DNA from: Roseospira marina
GTDB lineage: Bacteria > Pseudomonadota > Alphaproteobacteria > Rhodospirillales > Rhodospirillaceae
Length of the DNA stretch: 64,000 nt
Direction of reading: 5' to 3'
NCBI RefSeq assembly: GCF_014197855.1
Contig: NZ_JACIGJ010000004.1
Span: forward strand, 332,260 to 396,259
Numbering within the stretch: the stretch's first letter is position 1; each line of letters begins with the position of its first letter. Of this stretch, positions 9,335 to 19,200 are shown in pieces. The position numbers and the translations under genes were made by a program. The notes below the pieces were generated by a model, which had not been told where the DNA came from, did not search any database, and saw nothing but the letters and a program-made list of their open reading frames with translations.

Positions 9335-9573
9335 GGGGTGGGGTCTCGTGCGAGCTGTCGCCAAACGCGCACACACCCTCAGCGCCGCGCAAACGCGCGG
9401 TCGGCCGGTGTGATGCGGTGAGACGCCTCGCCGAGGCGAGGCGCTTAGCGGCGACCCGCAAGCTCTGACATAAAGACCCCACGAAAACGGCGACCGAAAC
9501 GGCAGCGCAAACGGCGGCAAAGGGCCGCACAACGGACGTACGCTATACCCGCATTATGCGCGGGGTCAAGCGG

Positions 9574-9621
9574 GTCGCGCGTGTGCGTTCAGACGTCGTT
9601 GCGGACGTCTGTTCGCGCGAC
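9574..9621. promoter_or_regulatory. nested inverted repeat (outer 8 bp, inner 8 bp)
   Basis: The inner pair CAGACGTC/GACGTCTG is separated by 6 bases, and an outer pair GTCGCGCG/CGCGCGAC brackets it. The element lies in the 350-bp gap between the YjhX-like gene and the next minus-strand gene (stop at 9687). It could be that gene's terminator or an operator in front of yjhX. The rest of the gap (9335-9686) holds a second strong hairpin, GCCTCGCC/GGCGAGGC near 9424, and no gene I can support. Confidence 0.5.
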
Positions 9622-9686
9622 AGGCGGCGTTTCCACGGGGCACGCCGCCCGCCGTCGGTTTCGTGATGTCTGGTGGGCCGGAGCCC

Positions 9687-10097
9687 TCAGGCCACGACGT
9701 GGCTGAGGAGCTGCGACTGTTCCTCGGACAGGCCCAGAAGCCGGGCCGTGAACCGGCCGGTGCGGGGGTGGGAATCGGCCACCGTGATTTCGATCGGCTC
9801 GATTGGGTCCTGTCCCACCGCCTCATCCGGCGTGGTGACCAGTTCCAGCATGGCGCGCCGGCCTTTCGGCGGCAGAGGGACCTTCGCCCCCGCCACGGGA
9901 GTCACGGCCACCTGGCCGCTCAGAACGCTGTCCTCGGTCACCGAGACAAGGCACGGCAGACCATTCAGGCGCGCGCGCACGCGCCGGGCCTGTGACGGCG
10001 ATTGGGACGGGTGGTTGGTGCGCGCGGAGCCATGCGTGGTCTCGGCGCGGCTGTCGGACTCCCGATGGTCGTCCATGCGGTGAACGGTGGCATCCAT
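9687..10097 (-). CDS. hypothetical protein
   Basis: I do not recognise this 136-residue protein. Residues 1-45 are polar and probably disordered (HRMDDHRESDSRAETTHG). Residues 46-136 are strand-rich (RARLNGLPCLVSVTEDSV, MLELVTTPD, IEITVADSHP, FTARLLGLSEEQ), and the pattern is vaguely PilZ-like but lacks the RxxxR and D/NxSxxG motifs. The start has AGAGGG in front of the ATG. Its nearest neighbour on the same strand is a STAS protein about 380 bp upstream. It has no membrane or signal segment. Confidence 0.6.
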   Translation of the reverse strand: MDATVHRMDDHRESDSRAETTHGSARTNHPSQSPSQARRVRARLNGLPCLVSVTEDSVLSGQVAVTPVAGAKVPLPPKGRRAMLELVTTPDEAVGQDPIEPIEITVADSHPRTGRFTARLLGLSEEQSQLLSHVVA

Positions 10098-10478
10098 GGC
10101 TGAACCCTCTTGCCCCAACTGAACTCGCGTCGGCTCAGAGCCCGCCGACGCCCGTTTTTCTCCGACGTGGTGTGCTGTCGGTCCTCCGTCCCGCATCCGA
10201 ATCCCCTCAAGACTCGGTGGGCGGCGGTTTCGACGACACGTCTGTTACGATACCAAGGCTGCGTTCGTCCAAGGAGTCCGAACGGCGGTCAGCATCGTTC
10301 TTTCGACTGTTGCGTCGCTGCATCGCGACCCGGTGCCCACAGGCACGCTGGCATCGCGAATGCGAGTCGACCACGAATTGGCCGTCCGTGGCAACTCGGC
10401 CAAAGGGCGATCTGACGTTTGGCAGGGGGGCGACCGGCCGCCGTCTGCGGTGTCGGCGCGGCGGCGCTGCGGTGAGCC
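10098..10478. other. intergenic region without supported gene
   Basis: This 380-bp stretch separates two minus-strand genes. Near its left end is a small stem, GTCGGC/GCCGAC, followed on the plus strand by a T5 run (about 10131-10162). It should also hold the promoter of the hypothetical gene ending at 9687. I see no reading frame with believable codon use. Confidence 0.4.
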
Positions 10479-10817
10479 TTAGGCGGCCGCGGACCCGTTC
10501 GGGTGCATAGTGGTCGTGCAGCCCTCGACGTCAATCAAGTCGCTGACGTGCGCCTGCTCCAGAATCGACCATGCCGCCGGTCCCACCCCGCGCAGGCGGC
10601 ACTGCCCCTCCCGATGTTCGGTGAGTTCCTGGGCCATCAGCAGCATGCCGATGCCGCTGGAATCAATGAAGGTTACGTCCGTCATGTCGAGAACGACACA
10701 TTCTGGCTCGGACTGGTCCAGTTGGTCGAGAACGGCACTGAATCGTTCGAAATCAGCGTGAGTCAGGGATCCACATAGGTGCACAAGTGCCGTTTCGTCC
10801 CGCTGTTTCACGATCAT
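10479..10817 (-). CDS. STAS-domain anti-sigma factor antagonist
   Basis: The 112-residue protein is one STAS domain. Its phosphorylation loop reads MTDVTFIDSSGIGMLL, with the acceptor Ser in the DSSGIG motif at residues 52-57. Such proteins bind a kinase-type anti-sigma factor when unphosphorylated and so free a sigma factor or another target. No anti-sigma kinase or phosphatase gene is adjacent, so its partner must be encoded elsewhere. The ATG at 10817 is preceded by GAGGGG at good spacing. It could instead belong to a chemotaxis or MlaB-like pathway. Confidence 0.85.
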   Translation of the reverse strand: MIVKQRDETALVHLCGSLTHADFERFSAVLDQLDQSEPECVVLDMTDVTFIDSSGIGMLLMAQELTEHREGQCRLRGVGPAAWSILEQAHVSDLIDVEGCTTTMHPNGSAAA

Positions 10818-11524
10818 TGCGTTGCCCCTCAGCTCCAATCCTGCTCTCCACGGGTCGGTCCGGTTCGACCGTCCGTTAGAGTGCCGCATGTCGGTGCGAC
10901 TCAGCAACAGTACCCGAGTGCCTTTGTGGCGCACGGCCATGGCGTGTGTCTGTGATACACTAAATTTAAAGGAACGCCTACTCCTTCGAAAGGCGCAGAC
11001 TGGGGGGTGGGTGTGACGCGGCGGTCGACAGCGGCTCTGGAGTCGCGCCAAAGGTCCGCGCGACGGCACGCGAAACCGCGCTTTCGAGACCGACGGTGCC
11101 CGCGCGGCCTCGGGGTCCGGGTCACAGCACGCCCCATGCGCGGTTCATGCCGCACCTGGCGTGTCAACGACCGAGGTGCACGTCATGAGGGCGGTGGATA
11201 CGCCAACGCGACCCGCGTGGCGCCCCAACCGCCCGCACGATTCGACGCGCGCCGGTGCATCGCCCTAAAATACGGCGCGGGCGAGGAGCTGGATCACGCC
11301 GGTCGCCTCGGGGGGGCGTGGAGTTGTGAGGGTCGCGCTGCGCGGATGGGGCGGATGGGGAAGAGCTGCCCGGTCGGGGGGGCTTCGATGGGCAGGAGTT
11401 GCCGGGACCGCGTTGGACGTCCAGGTTTCTTGGGCCGAAAGGTGGCCCTGTACGGTCCGATTCGACAGGCACGACCGTTGCATTGACCGAATGACGATTC
11501 TGTATCGTCCTGTGAGGAGCGATC
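10818..11524. other. 700-bp divergent intergenic region without supported gene
   Basis: No frame here has convincing coding character on either strand. A small AT-rich patch near 10950-10975 (GATACACTAAATTTAAAGG) stands out and may be part of the STAS promoter. Close to the right end, TTGACC at about 11483 and a later TGTATCGT could be promoter elements for the gene at 11525. A small RNA cannot be excluded. Confidence 0.35.
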
Positions 11525-11953
11525 ATGTCCGTGACCCAGTTTGCTGATCTGGCCAGCCTGCGTGAGGCACGCCGCGCCCAAGCCGCCGCGTCCCGAGAGT
11601 CGGGTGCGCGCGAGTCCGACAGTCTTCCGACCGGACGGCTGACGACCAAGCAGTTCAACCGCCATCTCGCCCATGTGCTGGAGGAGCAGACCCGCTCGGC
11701 CATCGCGAAATATGTCGGCGACGTCCATCCGACCGAGGTGCTGGACCTTGCCCGGCGTGTGGCGAAGCTGCGTGCGCGCTATGTCGCCACGGCGTTGGCG
11801 GCGGGTGGGGCCAGTGCCGCGCCGACCAAGGCTGAGATCGAGGAAATGCGGTTCATGCGCGAGCGGATCGAAGAGCTTGAGTACGCGCTGGCGACGGTCC
11901 GCGAGGCCATTGCCAACGAGGTGGTGCAGGTCGAGAACGTGATTGCCGACTGA
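11525..11953 (+). CDS. hypothetical helical protein
   Basis: I do not recognise this 142-residue protein. It has a strong ribosome site (TGAGGAGCGATC before ATG) and codon use like its neighbours, so it is probably real. The sequence is almost entirely helical, with a likely coiled coil in residues 95-142 (KAEIEEMRFMRERIEELEYA). A basic, amphipathic middle (TTKQFNRHLAHVLEEQ) precedes it. It has no signal peptide or membrane segment. It stands alone between two gene-poor gaps. Confidence 0.7.
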   Translation: MSVTQFADLASLREARRAQAAASRESGARESDSLPTGRLTTKQFNRHLAHVLEEQTRSAIAKYVGDVHPTEVLDLARRVAKLRARYVATALAAGGASAAPTKAEIEEMRFMRERIEELEYALATVREAIANEVVQVENVIAD

Positions 11954-12327
11954 TAGGGTAAGACGGGTGCGGCCAAAATAATCCGATCAGGCTGACCCGT
12001 CCGGGCGCGAGTCCCGGCCGTGTGGCGCGGCGGTCGGGTAAACAGGCCCGTGAGTCGCCCGATCGGCAAGTGCAGCCGAGCAGTCGTTTTGAAACCATAA
12101 TCAACGGCCTTGCGGACTGTTCGGAGACGCAAGTTGAGGTTTCGTCGTCGTGTGTCGGGTTCCGATCGCGGCGGCCAAACTGTTACGGTGATACCCTCGC
12201 GGCGTTTCGGGACGTCACAGAAATGCCCAATCATGGGCATCGAAAACGCCGGATTGATCCCCATCCTCTTACTCAACAGGCCCGATGCGGTTCCTGCACC
12301 AGCCTGCAACAGAAGGAGGATGACATC
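11954..12327. other. intergenic region upstream of a secreted protein gene
   Basis: This 374-bp gap contains no supported gene. It should hold the promoter and a 5' leader for the exported protein at 12328, whose ribosome site AGAAGGAGG is at the right end. I see no riboswitch I can name. Confidence 0.35.
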
Positions 12328-12753
12328 ATGCGTCGATCCACCACCGCGTTGACACGCACCGCCGCCGTGACCGCCCTCGCTTTCGCGCTGGGCGCCGGGG
12401 GCATGGTAAACTCGGCCTGGGCCCAGAACGACGCACCGGCACCGACGTCCGACGCCGGCTGGATCCCGGTCACCTTCACATCCGAAACGCCCGACGTGGG
12501 GCAGGCGGATCTGTGCCAGGGCGCGCTGGAGGCGGTTGCGACCGGCCAGCCGGTGCCCTTCGCGGCCGCTGGGTGCCTGCGCGCCTTCGTTCTTGAAGCG
12601 AACAGCGCGGCCACCGTGGCCATGCCTGCGCCGGAGGCCTGCGAGGCCCTTCTGCCAAGCCTCGCCATCGGCGAACCGGTCCGGATGGGCGCGGCCGTCC
12701 CCTGTGTTGAGGAGTACGTTCTGACCGGGGGCCGACAGGTGGCGCACCGCTAA
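12328..12753 (+). CDS. secreted hypothetical protein
   Basis: The protein has 141 residues. Residues 1-33 form a signal peptide (MRRSTTALTRTAAV..., cleavage likely after SAWA). The mature part of about 108 residues has four spaced cysteines (DLCQGA, AGCLRAF, EACEALL, VPCVEEYV), which could form two disulfides in the periplasm. It shows an internal two-fold pattern: CQGALEAVATGQPVPFAAAGC resembles CEALLPSLAIGEPVRMGAAVPC, so it looks like two copies of a motif of about 45 residues. No family is recognised. The ribosome site AGAAGGAGG is very strong. Confidence 0.75.
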   Translation: MRRSTTALTRTAAVTALAFALGAGGMVNSAWAQNDAPAPTSDAGWIPVTFTSETPDVGQADLCQGALEAVATGQPVPFAAAGCLRAFVLEANSAATVAMPAPEACEALLPSLAIGEPVRMGAAVPCVEEYVLTGGRQVAHR

Positions 12754-12781
12754 GGGGGGCGCCCTCCCATAGCGGTGCGCC
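12741..12781 (+). terminator. 12-bp inverted repeat spanning the stop codon of the secreted protein gene
   Basis: GGCGCACCGCTA pairs exactly with TAGCGGTGCGCC across a 17-base loop, and the first arm contains the last codons and stop of the gene. It should form a stable RNA hairpin. There is no T-run, so it may protect the 3' end or act with Rho rather than as a classical intrinsic terminator. Confidence 0.55.
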
Positions 12782-13210
12782 CATCCCATGATGCTGTGCT
12801 CAGAACGGGGCGCCCAAGGCCCGGTAAAAATACGCTGGGCTTTGACGCCTCGGAGACGGTGCTCGACTAGGCGGCGATGCCAGCCTGCGGTGCTCTCTTG
12901 AGATGTCGGGGCGCGCCGCAGGCTGGGGCCAGTGCGCCTCCCAAGCGGGGCGCCTATGAGCGAGTGTCCCCGGCTCGGTGGCGGACGGTAAGGCCGGACC
13001 GACAAGGCCGACGTTGGGGCCGGGGGCACACACCGGGGCCGGGTTCACACACCGATGTCTCTGTTCGCCTGGAGAGGTAGGGGCGAAACCCGTAGGGGTT
13101 GGGCCGGAGGGTGTCAGGTTCCCAAAAGAGCCGGCTGCGCGCGCCGCGACAGGCGAGCGGCGCCCGAGAGCCTTGCCGCCGCCGGTCCCCGAGGCTATGG
13201 TCCGCGCACC
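12782..13210. other. pyrB upstream region with inverted and tandem repeats
   Basis: The 430-bp gap before pyrB holds an exact 11-bp inverted repeat (CCAGCCTGCGG at 12880-12890 and CCGCAGGCTGG at 12916-12926). It also holds a 19-bp near-perfect tandem duplication at 13016-13034 and 13035-13053 (GGGGCCGGGGGCACACACC; the copies differ at two positions). Either could belong to a pyrimidine-responsive leader. I see no leader peptide that I can support, and no PyrR gene nearby. Confidence 0.45.
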
Positions 13211-14188
13211 ATGAAGGACACTCTTTTTCCCCACCGGGATCTCCTCGGCATCCAGGGTCTCACGCCCCCGGAAATCGGACATCTTTTGGATCTCGCGGAT
13301 GGGCAGGTGGACCGCTGCCGGGGCCTCGAAAAGGCCACAGACGGTATGGCGGGCCGCACGGTCATCAACCTGTTCTTCGAGAACTCGACCCGCACCCGCA
13401 CCTCGTTCGAACTGGCCGCCAAGCGCCAAGGCGCCGAGGTCATAAACATGCAGGTGTCGACCAGCTCGGTGTCGAAGGGCGAAACGCTCATCGACACGGC
13501 GGTGACGCTCAACGCCATGCACCCCGATGTGCTGGTGGTGCGTCATCCCGAATCGGGGGCGGTCAAGCTGCTGGCCGAAAAGGTGAACTGCGCCGTCGTC
13601 AACGGCGGCGACGGCAGCCACGAGCACCCCACCCAGGCGTTGCTTGACGCGCTGACGATCCGCCGCCGCCGGGGGCGGCTCGACGGCTTACGCGTGGCGA
13701 TCTGTGGCGACGTGCTGCACAGCCGCGTCGCGCGCTCCAACATCATTCTGCTGACGACCATGGGCGCGGAGGTCCGGCTGATCGGTCCGAACACGCTGGC
13801 GCCGGGATCCTTCGCCGCCATGGGGGTGGAGGTCTTTACCAACATGCGCGAGGGCCTGAAGGACTGCGACATCGTGATGATGCTGCGGCTTCAGACCGAG
13901 CGGATGCGCGGCAACTTCATTCCGTCGGTGCGCGAGTACTTCCGGTTCTACGGCCTGGACCGCGACAAGCTGTCCCAGGCGCGGCCGGACGCGCTCATCA
14001 TGCACCCCGGCCCCATGAACCGCGGCGTGGAGATCGACTCAGACGTCGCCGATGACTTCGAGCGCAGCGTGATTCGGGAGCAGGTCGAGATGGGCGTGGC
14101 CGTGCGCATGGCCGTTCTGGCGCGACTGGCGGACAACCTGGACCACGCCCGCCGCAACCAGCCGTTTGCCGGTCGGGGAGGCGTCTGA
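13211..14188 (+). CDS. pyrB: aspartate carbamoyltransferase catalytic subunit
   Basis: The 325-residue enzyme makes carbamoyl-aspartate from carbamoyl phosphate and aspartate, the first committed step of pyrimidine synthesis. The carbamoyl-phosphate loop is [13 protein letters not shown], and HPTQALLD and the later [11 protein letters not shown] are the other conserved segments. No regulatory subunit (pyrI) follows. Instead the stop overlaps the start of a dihydroorotase-like gene as TGATG. This arrangement matches ATCases that form a complex with a PyrC-like partner. The start has CGCGCACC in front, a weak ribosome site. Confidence 0.97.
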   Translation: MKDTLFPHRDLLGIQGLTPPEIGHLLDLADGQVDRCRGLEKATDGMAGRTVINLFFENSTRTRTSFELAAKRQGAEVINMQVSTSSVSKGETLIDTAVTLNAMHPDVLVVRHPESGAVKLLAEKVNCAVVNGGDGSHEHPTQALLDALTIRRRRGRLDGLRVAICGDVLHSRVARSNIILLTTMGAEVRLIGPNTLAPGSFAAMGVEVFTNMREGLKDCDIVMMLRLQTERMRGNFIPSVREYFRFYGLDRDKLSQARPDALIMHPGPMNRGVEIDSDVADDFERSVIREQVEMGVAVRMAVLARLADNLDHARRNQPFAGRGGV

Positions 14189-15495
14189 TGGGAATCGGAG
14201 CGCCGGGCCGTGTCGCCTATGTGAACGCCCGCCTGCTGGACCCCGCCTCCGGCCTGGACGCGCCGGGCGGCCTGCTGACCGAGGGCGAACACATTGTCCA
14301 CTTCGCGCCCGGCCTGTTCGACGACGGACCGCCGGTCGGGGCCGAGATCGTGGACTGCGGCGGGGCCTGCCTCGCCCCAGGCTTGGTGGATATGCGCGCC
14401 CAGTTGCGCGAGCCGGGCCAGGAGCACAAGGAAAGCTTCAAGAGCGCGGGCCGCGCCGCGGTGGCCGGCGGCATCACGTCGATGGTGGGCCTGCCGAACA
14501 CGAACCCGGTGATCGACGACGAGGCGACCGTGGAGTTCGTCGCCCGCCGCGCCCGCCTGATCGGGCTGGCTAAGGTGTTCACCTACGCCGCCGCCACCAA
14601 GGGGCTGGCGGGGCAGGAGTTGGCCGAGATCGGCCTGTTGCGGCAGGCTGGCGCGCTGGCCTTCACCGATGGCGTGAAGGCGATCGCCGACGCCCAGGTC
14701 ATGCGACGCCTTCTGGCCTATGCCGCCAGTCACGATCTGCTTGTGATCCAGCATCCGGAGGAACCGAGCCTCGCCACCGGCGCGATGAACGCCGGCGAGT
14801 TGGCGACACGGCTTGGCCTCTCCGGCATTCCGCGCGAGGCGGAAATCATCATGCTGGAACGGGACATGCGGCTGGTCGCTATGACCGGCGCGCGCTACCA
14901 CGCGGCCCACGTCAGCACCGCCGAGGGTGTCGCCATCCTCCGCAAGGCCAAGGCGGCGGGCCTGCGCGTGACCTGCGATACGGCCCCGTTTTACTTTGCG
15001 CTCAACGAGTTGGAGGTGGGCGAGTACCGCACCTTCGCCAAGCTGTCGCCGCCACTGCGCGCGGAGGAGGACCGCCGCGCCATCGTCGCGGGGCTGGCGG
15101 ACGGCACCATTGACGTCATCGCGTCCGACCATTGCCCGCAGGACCAGGATACCAAACGCCTGCCGTTCAATCTGGCGGAGTTCGGCGGCATCGGGCTGGA
15201 AACGCTGCTGCCGGTGACGCTGAAGCTGGTGCAGAACGGCGCGCTGTCGCTGTTGGAGGCACTGGACCGCGTCACCCGCGCGCCCGCCGATCTGTTGGGG
15301 CTGGAGGCCGGGCGGCTGCGCACGGGGGCGCCCGCCGACCTCGTGGTGTTCGATCCGGAGGCGCCGTGGAAGGTGGTGGCCGACACCATGCGCTCCAAAT
15401 CCAAGAACTCGCCGTTCGATGGCCATCTGGTGCAGGGCAAGGTGATCCGCACCGTGGTGGACGGCCGCACGGTCTTCCCCGAACCCGCGCGCTGA
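14188..15495 (+). CDS. pyrC: dihydroorotase-like protein PyrC, probably catalytically degenerate
   Basis: The 435-residue amidohydrolase follows pyrB with a one-base overlap. It has the barrel framework of type I dihydroorotase (NTNPVIDDEATVEF, HAAHVSTAEG, ASDHCPQDQ, GIGLETLLPV). The first metal motif, normally DxHxHLREPG, reads DMRAQLREPG, so both metal-binding His are missing. The segment usually containing TPHH reads DTAPFYFALNE. In Pseudomonas an inactive PyrC' with such losses holds the ATCase complex together, and similar forms are common next to alphaproteobacterial pyrB. I infer a structural role here, with the active enzyme encoded elsewhere. Confidence 0.92.
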   Translation: MGIGAPGRVAYVNARLLDPASGLDAPGGLLTEGEHIVHFAPGLFDDGPPVGAEIVDCGGACLAPGLVDMRAQLREPGQEHKESFKSAGRAAVAGGITSMVGLPNTNPVIDDEATVEFVARRARLIGLAKVFTYAAATKGLAGQELAEIGLLRQAGALAFTDGVKAIADAQVMRRLLAYAASHDLLVIQHPEEPSLATGAMNAGELATRLGLSGIPREAEIIMLERDMRLVAMTGARYHAAHVSTAEGVAILRKAKAAGLRVTCDTAPFYFALNELEVGEYRTFAKLSPPLRAEEDRRAIVAGLADGTIDVIASDHCPQDQDTKRLPFNLAEFGGIGLETLLPVTLKLVQNGALSLLEALDRVTRAPADLLGLEAGRLRTGAPADLVVFDPEAPWKVVADTMRSKSKNSPFDGHLVQGKVIRTVVDGRTVFPEPAR

Positions 15496-15512
15496 TCCTG
15501 GGAGGCTCCGCC

Positions 15513-16133
15513 ATGGCCGACTTCACGCTGGCTCTGCCGTTGGCCGCCATCGCCGGGTATCTGCTGGGCGCGGTCCCCTTCGGTCTCGTGCTGACCCGTC
15601 TGGCCGGGCTGGGCGACATCCGGGCCATCGGCTCCGGCAACATCGGCGCGACCAATGTTCTGCGCACCGGGCGCAAGGATCTGGCGCTGGCGACCCTGCT
15701 GCTCGACTCGGGGAAGGGCGCTATCGCTGCCCTGGGGGCGCGTGCCCTGGCCGGCTGGGACGGGGTGGATCCGGCGCTGGCCGTGGTGGCCGGTGTCGCC
15801 GCCGTCATCGGGCACAACTATCCGGTCTGGTTGCGCTTCAAGGGCGGCAAGGGGGTCGCGACCACGCTCGGCGTGCTGCTGGCGACGGCGTGGCCGGTGG
15901 GCGGATTGGCCTGCCTGACGTGGTTGCTGATGGCCGTCCTGTTCCGCTATTCCTCTCTGGCGGCCCTGACCGCGCTGGCGCTGGCGCCGGCCTATGCGTG
16001 GGGTCTGGCCGAACCGGTGCATGTGACCGGCTTCGGTGTGCTCGCGGTGCTGGCGTGGTGGCGCCACCGCGACAACATCCGCCGACTGATCGCGGGGACG
16101 GAAACCCGCATCGGGCATAAGGCGAAGGCGTAA
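15513..16133 (+). CDS. plsY: glycerol-3-phosphate acyltransferase PlsY
   Basis: The 206-residue membrane protein transfers an acyl group from acyl-phosphate to glycerol-3-phosphate, the first step of phospholipid synthesis. It has about five membrane segments and the three PlsY motifs: IGSGNIGATNVLRTG, the glycine-rich HNYPVWLRFKGGKGVAT, and the late WWRHRDNIRRLIAGTE. The ribosome site is GGGAGG. It follows pyrC by 17 bp and is probably cotranscribed, a conserved pyrB-pyrC-plsY order. Confidence 0.96.
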   Translation: MADFTLALPLAAIAGYLLGAVPFGLVLTRLAGLGDIRAIGSGNIGATNVLRTGRKDLALATLLLDSGKGAIAALGARALAGWDGVDPALAVVAGVAAVIGHNYPVWLRFKGGKGVATTLGVLLATAWPVGGLACLTWLLMAVLFRYSSLAALTALALAPAYAWGLAEPVHVTGFGVLAVLAWWRHRDNIRRLIAGTETRIGHKAKA

Positions 16134-16286
16134 GGTTCGTCCTTCAATACGGGTGTGAGGCCCGGTGTGCGCGGGGTCGAACCAAGGGATCCCCTGCCAA
16201 AAGCCATGGATGGAGCGGTGAGCCAACGGCCTTGACTGGCCGTATGGTGGGGCGACGGCCCATGAATTACCGTGTAAAAAACGCTC

Positions 16287-19200
16287 ATGGTTTCCACATC
16301 CCCCGCCGGTTACACGGCGCGACCGGCGGCGGTCCACGCGACCGCCGTCCGATGGCGCGCGGTAATCATGACTGTTTTGATCATCCTGATCGGCGTTACG
16401 GCCTGTGTCGGGGTGGTCGGCGGCGCGTTTGCGCATCCGGATCAGCGGGACACCACCGTCGCCGCCCCGCTGGTGCTGACGGAGCAGGAACAGGCGTGGA
16501 TCGCCGCGCATCCGGAGATTCGGATGGGGATGGTGGGGGACAACGCGCCCTATTCGTTTTTTCACGACGGCGCATTCCAGGGGTTTTCGGTCGATCTGGT
16601 GCGGCGCGTCGAGGACTTGACCGGCCTGCGCATCACTGTGCGCATGGGAAGCTGGGCTCAGATCTACAACGAGGTCGTGGCGGGCCGCCTGGACGCCATC
16701 GAGGCGATGTCCTACACCGAGACCCGCTCCGAACACATTCTGTTCACGGAGCCGTACTACCTCCGCCGAACTATGGTGTTCCACAACCTGGACCACCCCA
16801 TGCCGCCGTTGACCGATCCCGAGGCCTTCGACGGCCAGCGTGTCGGTGTGATCCGCGATATTTATTACGCCGAGGATCTGGCCGCGCGCGGCCTCAACGT
16901 GGTGCCCTATGACGGCTACCGCGACCTCGTCGCCGCGTTGGCGTTCGACTGGATCGACGCGGCTCTTGCGCCGGAACTGACCGGTCGGTTCTTTGCCCGG
17001 GAAAACGGGTTCTCGTCCGTGGATGTGGCCGGTCCGCTGCCATTGACCGATCTGGTGCTGGAGGATTTCCGGTTCGGTGTCCTGCGCACGGAGCCCGTTC
17101 TGCGCGACATCCTGGACAAAGCAGTGGCCGCGATTCCCGATTCCGAACTCAACGCCATGGTGGACCGGTGGCGCACGGCCCGGCCGGGGCTGACGCTGAC
17201 CTCGGGGCCGCTGCGCCTGCTGCCGCAGGAGCGGGCGTTGATCGCGGAACGTCCGGTGGTTCGGGTCGGGTTCATGCCCGACTATTGGCCGTTCAGCTAT
17301 CTGGAGGATGGCCGGGTCGCCGGGTTTGCGGTCGATGTGGCGCGCGAAATCGCCGAACGCGCCGGCATGACCATCGATCCGGTGTTCGATACATGGCCGC
17401 GTCTGATGGAGGGGCTGCGCGACGGCAGACTCGACATGATCTCCAACATCTCGATGACCGAGGAGCGATCGCGGTCCTTCCTGTTCACCGATCCCTACCA
17501 TCAGGTCCCGGTCACGGTCTTTGTGCGCGCCGGCTTCGGCCGGTACCAGGATCTGTCGGATCTGGACGGATTGCGCGTGGGGGTGCCTCGGGCCGTCTAC
17601 TTCCAGAAGCCCCTGGAAGCCCGCCTTGGGGCGGATTTGGTCGTGCCGTTCCCGCGCACGGTGGACATGATGCAGGCGCTGGCGGAGGGAGAGGTCGACG
17701 CCGTCGTGGCCTCGCTGAGCCATGGTCTGGCGCTGATCCGTATGCAGGGGCTGATGTCCATCGAGATCGGTGGCGAGTTCCGGCTGAATGGTGTCTCCAC
17801 CGAGGATCTCCGTTTTGCTGTGACCTGGGACAAGCCGGTCCTGCGTGGTCTGTTTGGTCGGGTGATGGCGTCCATCCCGGCGGCGCGCTGGTTGGAGCTG
17901 GAGAACCGCTGGCTCGGCCCGAGACGGGCGGTGGAGCGCGCACCGATGGTGCCGCTCTCGCCCGAGGAGCGGGCGTGGCTGACCGAGCGCGGTGTTGTGC
18001 GCGTCTGCGGTGGGGCGGCCGTGGACCCCTTCGAACGCACGGGGGAGGGCGGCACGTATGCGGGAGTGGCCGGGGATGTGCTGCACGTGCTGTCGCGTCG
18101 GGTCGGGTTCGCCTGGGAGGTCGTGCCGGCCGACAGTCGCGCGGAGGCCCTGGCCAATGCCGAGGCGGGACGCTGTGACCTGCTGCCGTTCGTCGTGGGC
18201 GTGCCGGAGGAGCTGTCGGGCTGGTTGGCCACACGGCCCTATCTGCGCATGCCGACCGTTGCGGCGACCCTGTTGGACCGGCCGTTCATGAGCGGTATGG
18301 CCTCGCTGTCCGGCAAGACCGTGAGTGTGGTCGGGTACTCGCCACTGCGCTGGACGCTGGAGGCACGCTATCGGGATGTGAACGTCGTGTCTGTGGACAC
18401 CGAAGAGGCGGGCCTGGACGCCCTCCGCCATGGCCGCGTGGATGCCGCGATCGGATCCTTGCCCCGGCTGGGCTATCTGATCGCCCGCCAGCGCACGCCG
18501 GAGTTCAAGATCGCCGGACAGATCCCCGAGGATCATACCGTCCGGCTCGCTTTGTCGGCCGATCTGGAACCGCTGGCCGCAATTCTGAACCGACTGATTG
18601 CCACTTCGGACGATGCGGAAATGCAGGCGATCCTCGACCGCTGGGTCAGCGTGCGGTACGAGCGGACCGTTGACCGCCGGGTCGTCTGGGGTGTGATCGC
18701 GGCCTCGGCTGTGCTGGTTCTTCTGGCGCTACTGTGGGTCCGGCAACTGCGCCGACTGAACGCGCGCCTGAACTCCGCAAACGCGAAGCTGCGTGAGCTC
18801 AGCGTGACGGACGGCCTGACGGGGCTGCCCAACCGTGGCTTCCTGGAAAACCGCATGGCGGAGACGTTTGCGGTCTGCCAGCGCAACCGGCTGCCGTTCG
18901 CCGTGGCCATGATCGACGTGGACCACTTCAAGGCCGTCAACGACGAGTTGGGACATGCGTTCGGGGACATCTGCCTGCGGCCCATCGCCGACCGCATGGC
19001 GGCCCATTTTCGGCGCGGCGGGGATACGGTCGGGCGCTACGGCGGTGAGGAATTCGTGGCGTTCTCCGCCGGCGCGGGTGCCGTGCATCAGCCGGAGCAT
19101 CTTGAGGTCCTGCGCCAGACGATCGCCAAGCATGTGGTGGAGAATGAGGGGACGCGACGGGGCGTGACCATCAGTGTCGGGTGCCACGTTGCGCGACCGG

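Noticed and set aside
14991..18536. An 1181-codon minus-strand open frame opposite pyrC, plsY and the GGDEF gene
   Set aside because: High GC removes stop codons from the antisense strand. The product has no recognisable domain, and three solid genes lie on the other strand.
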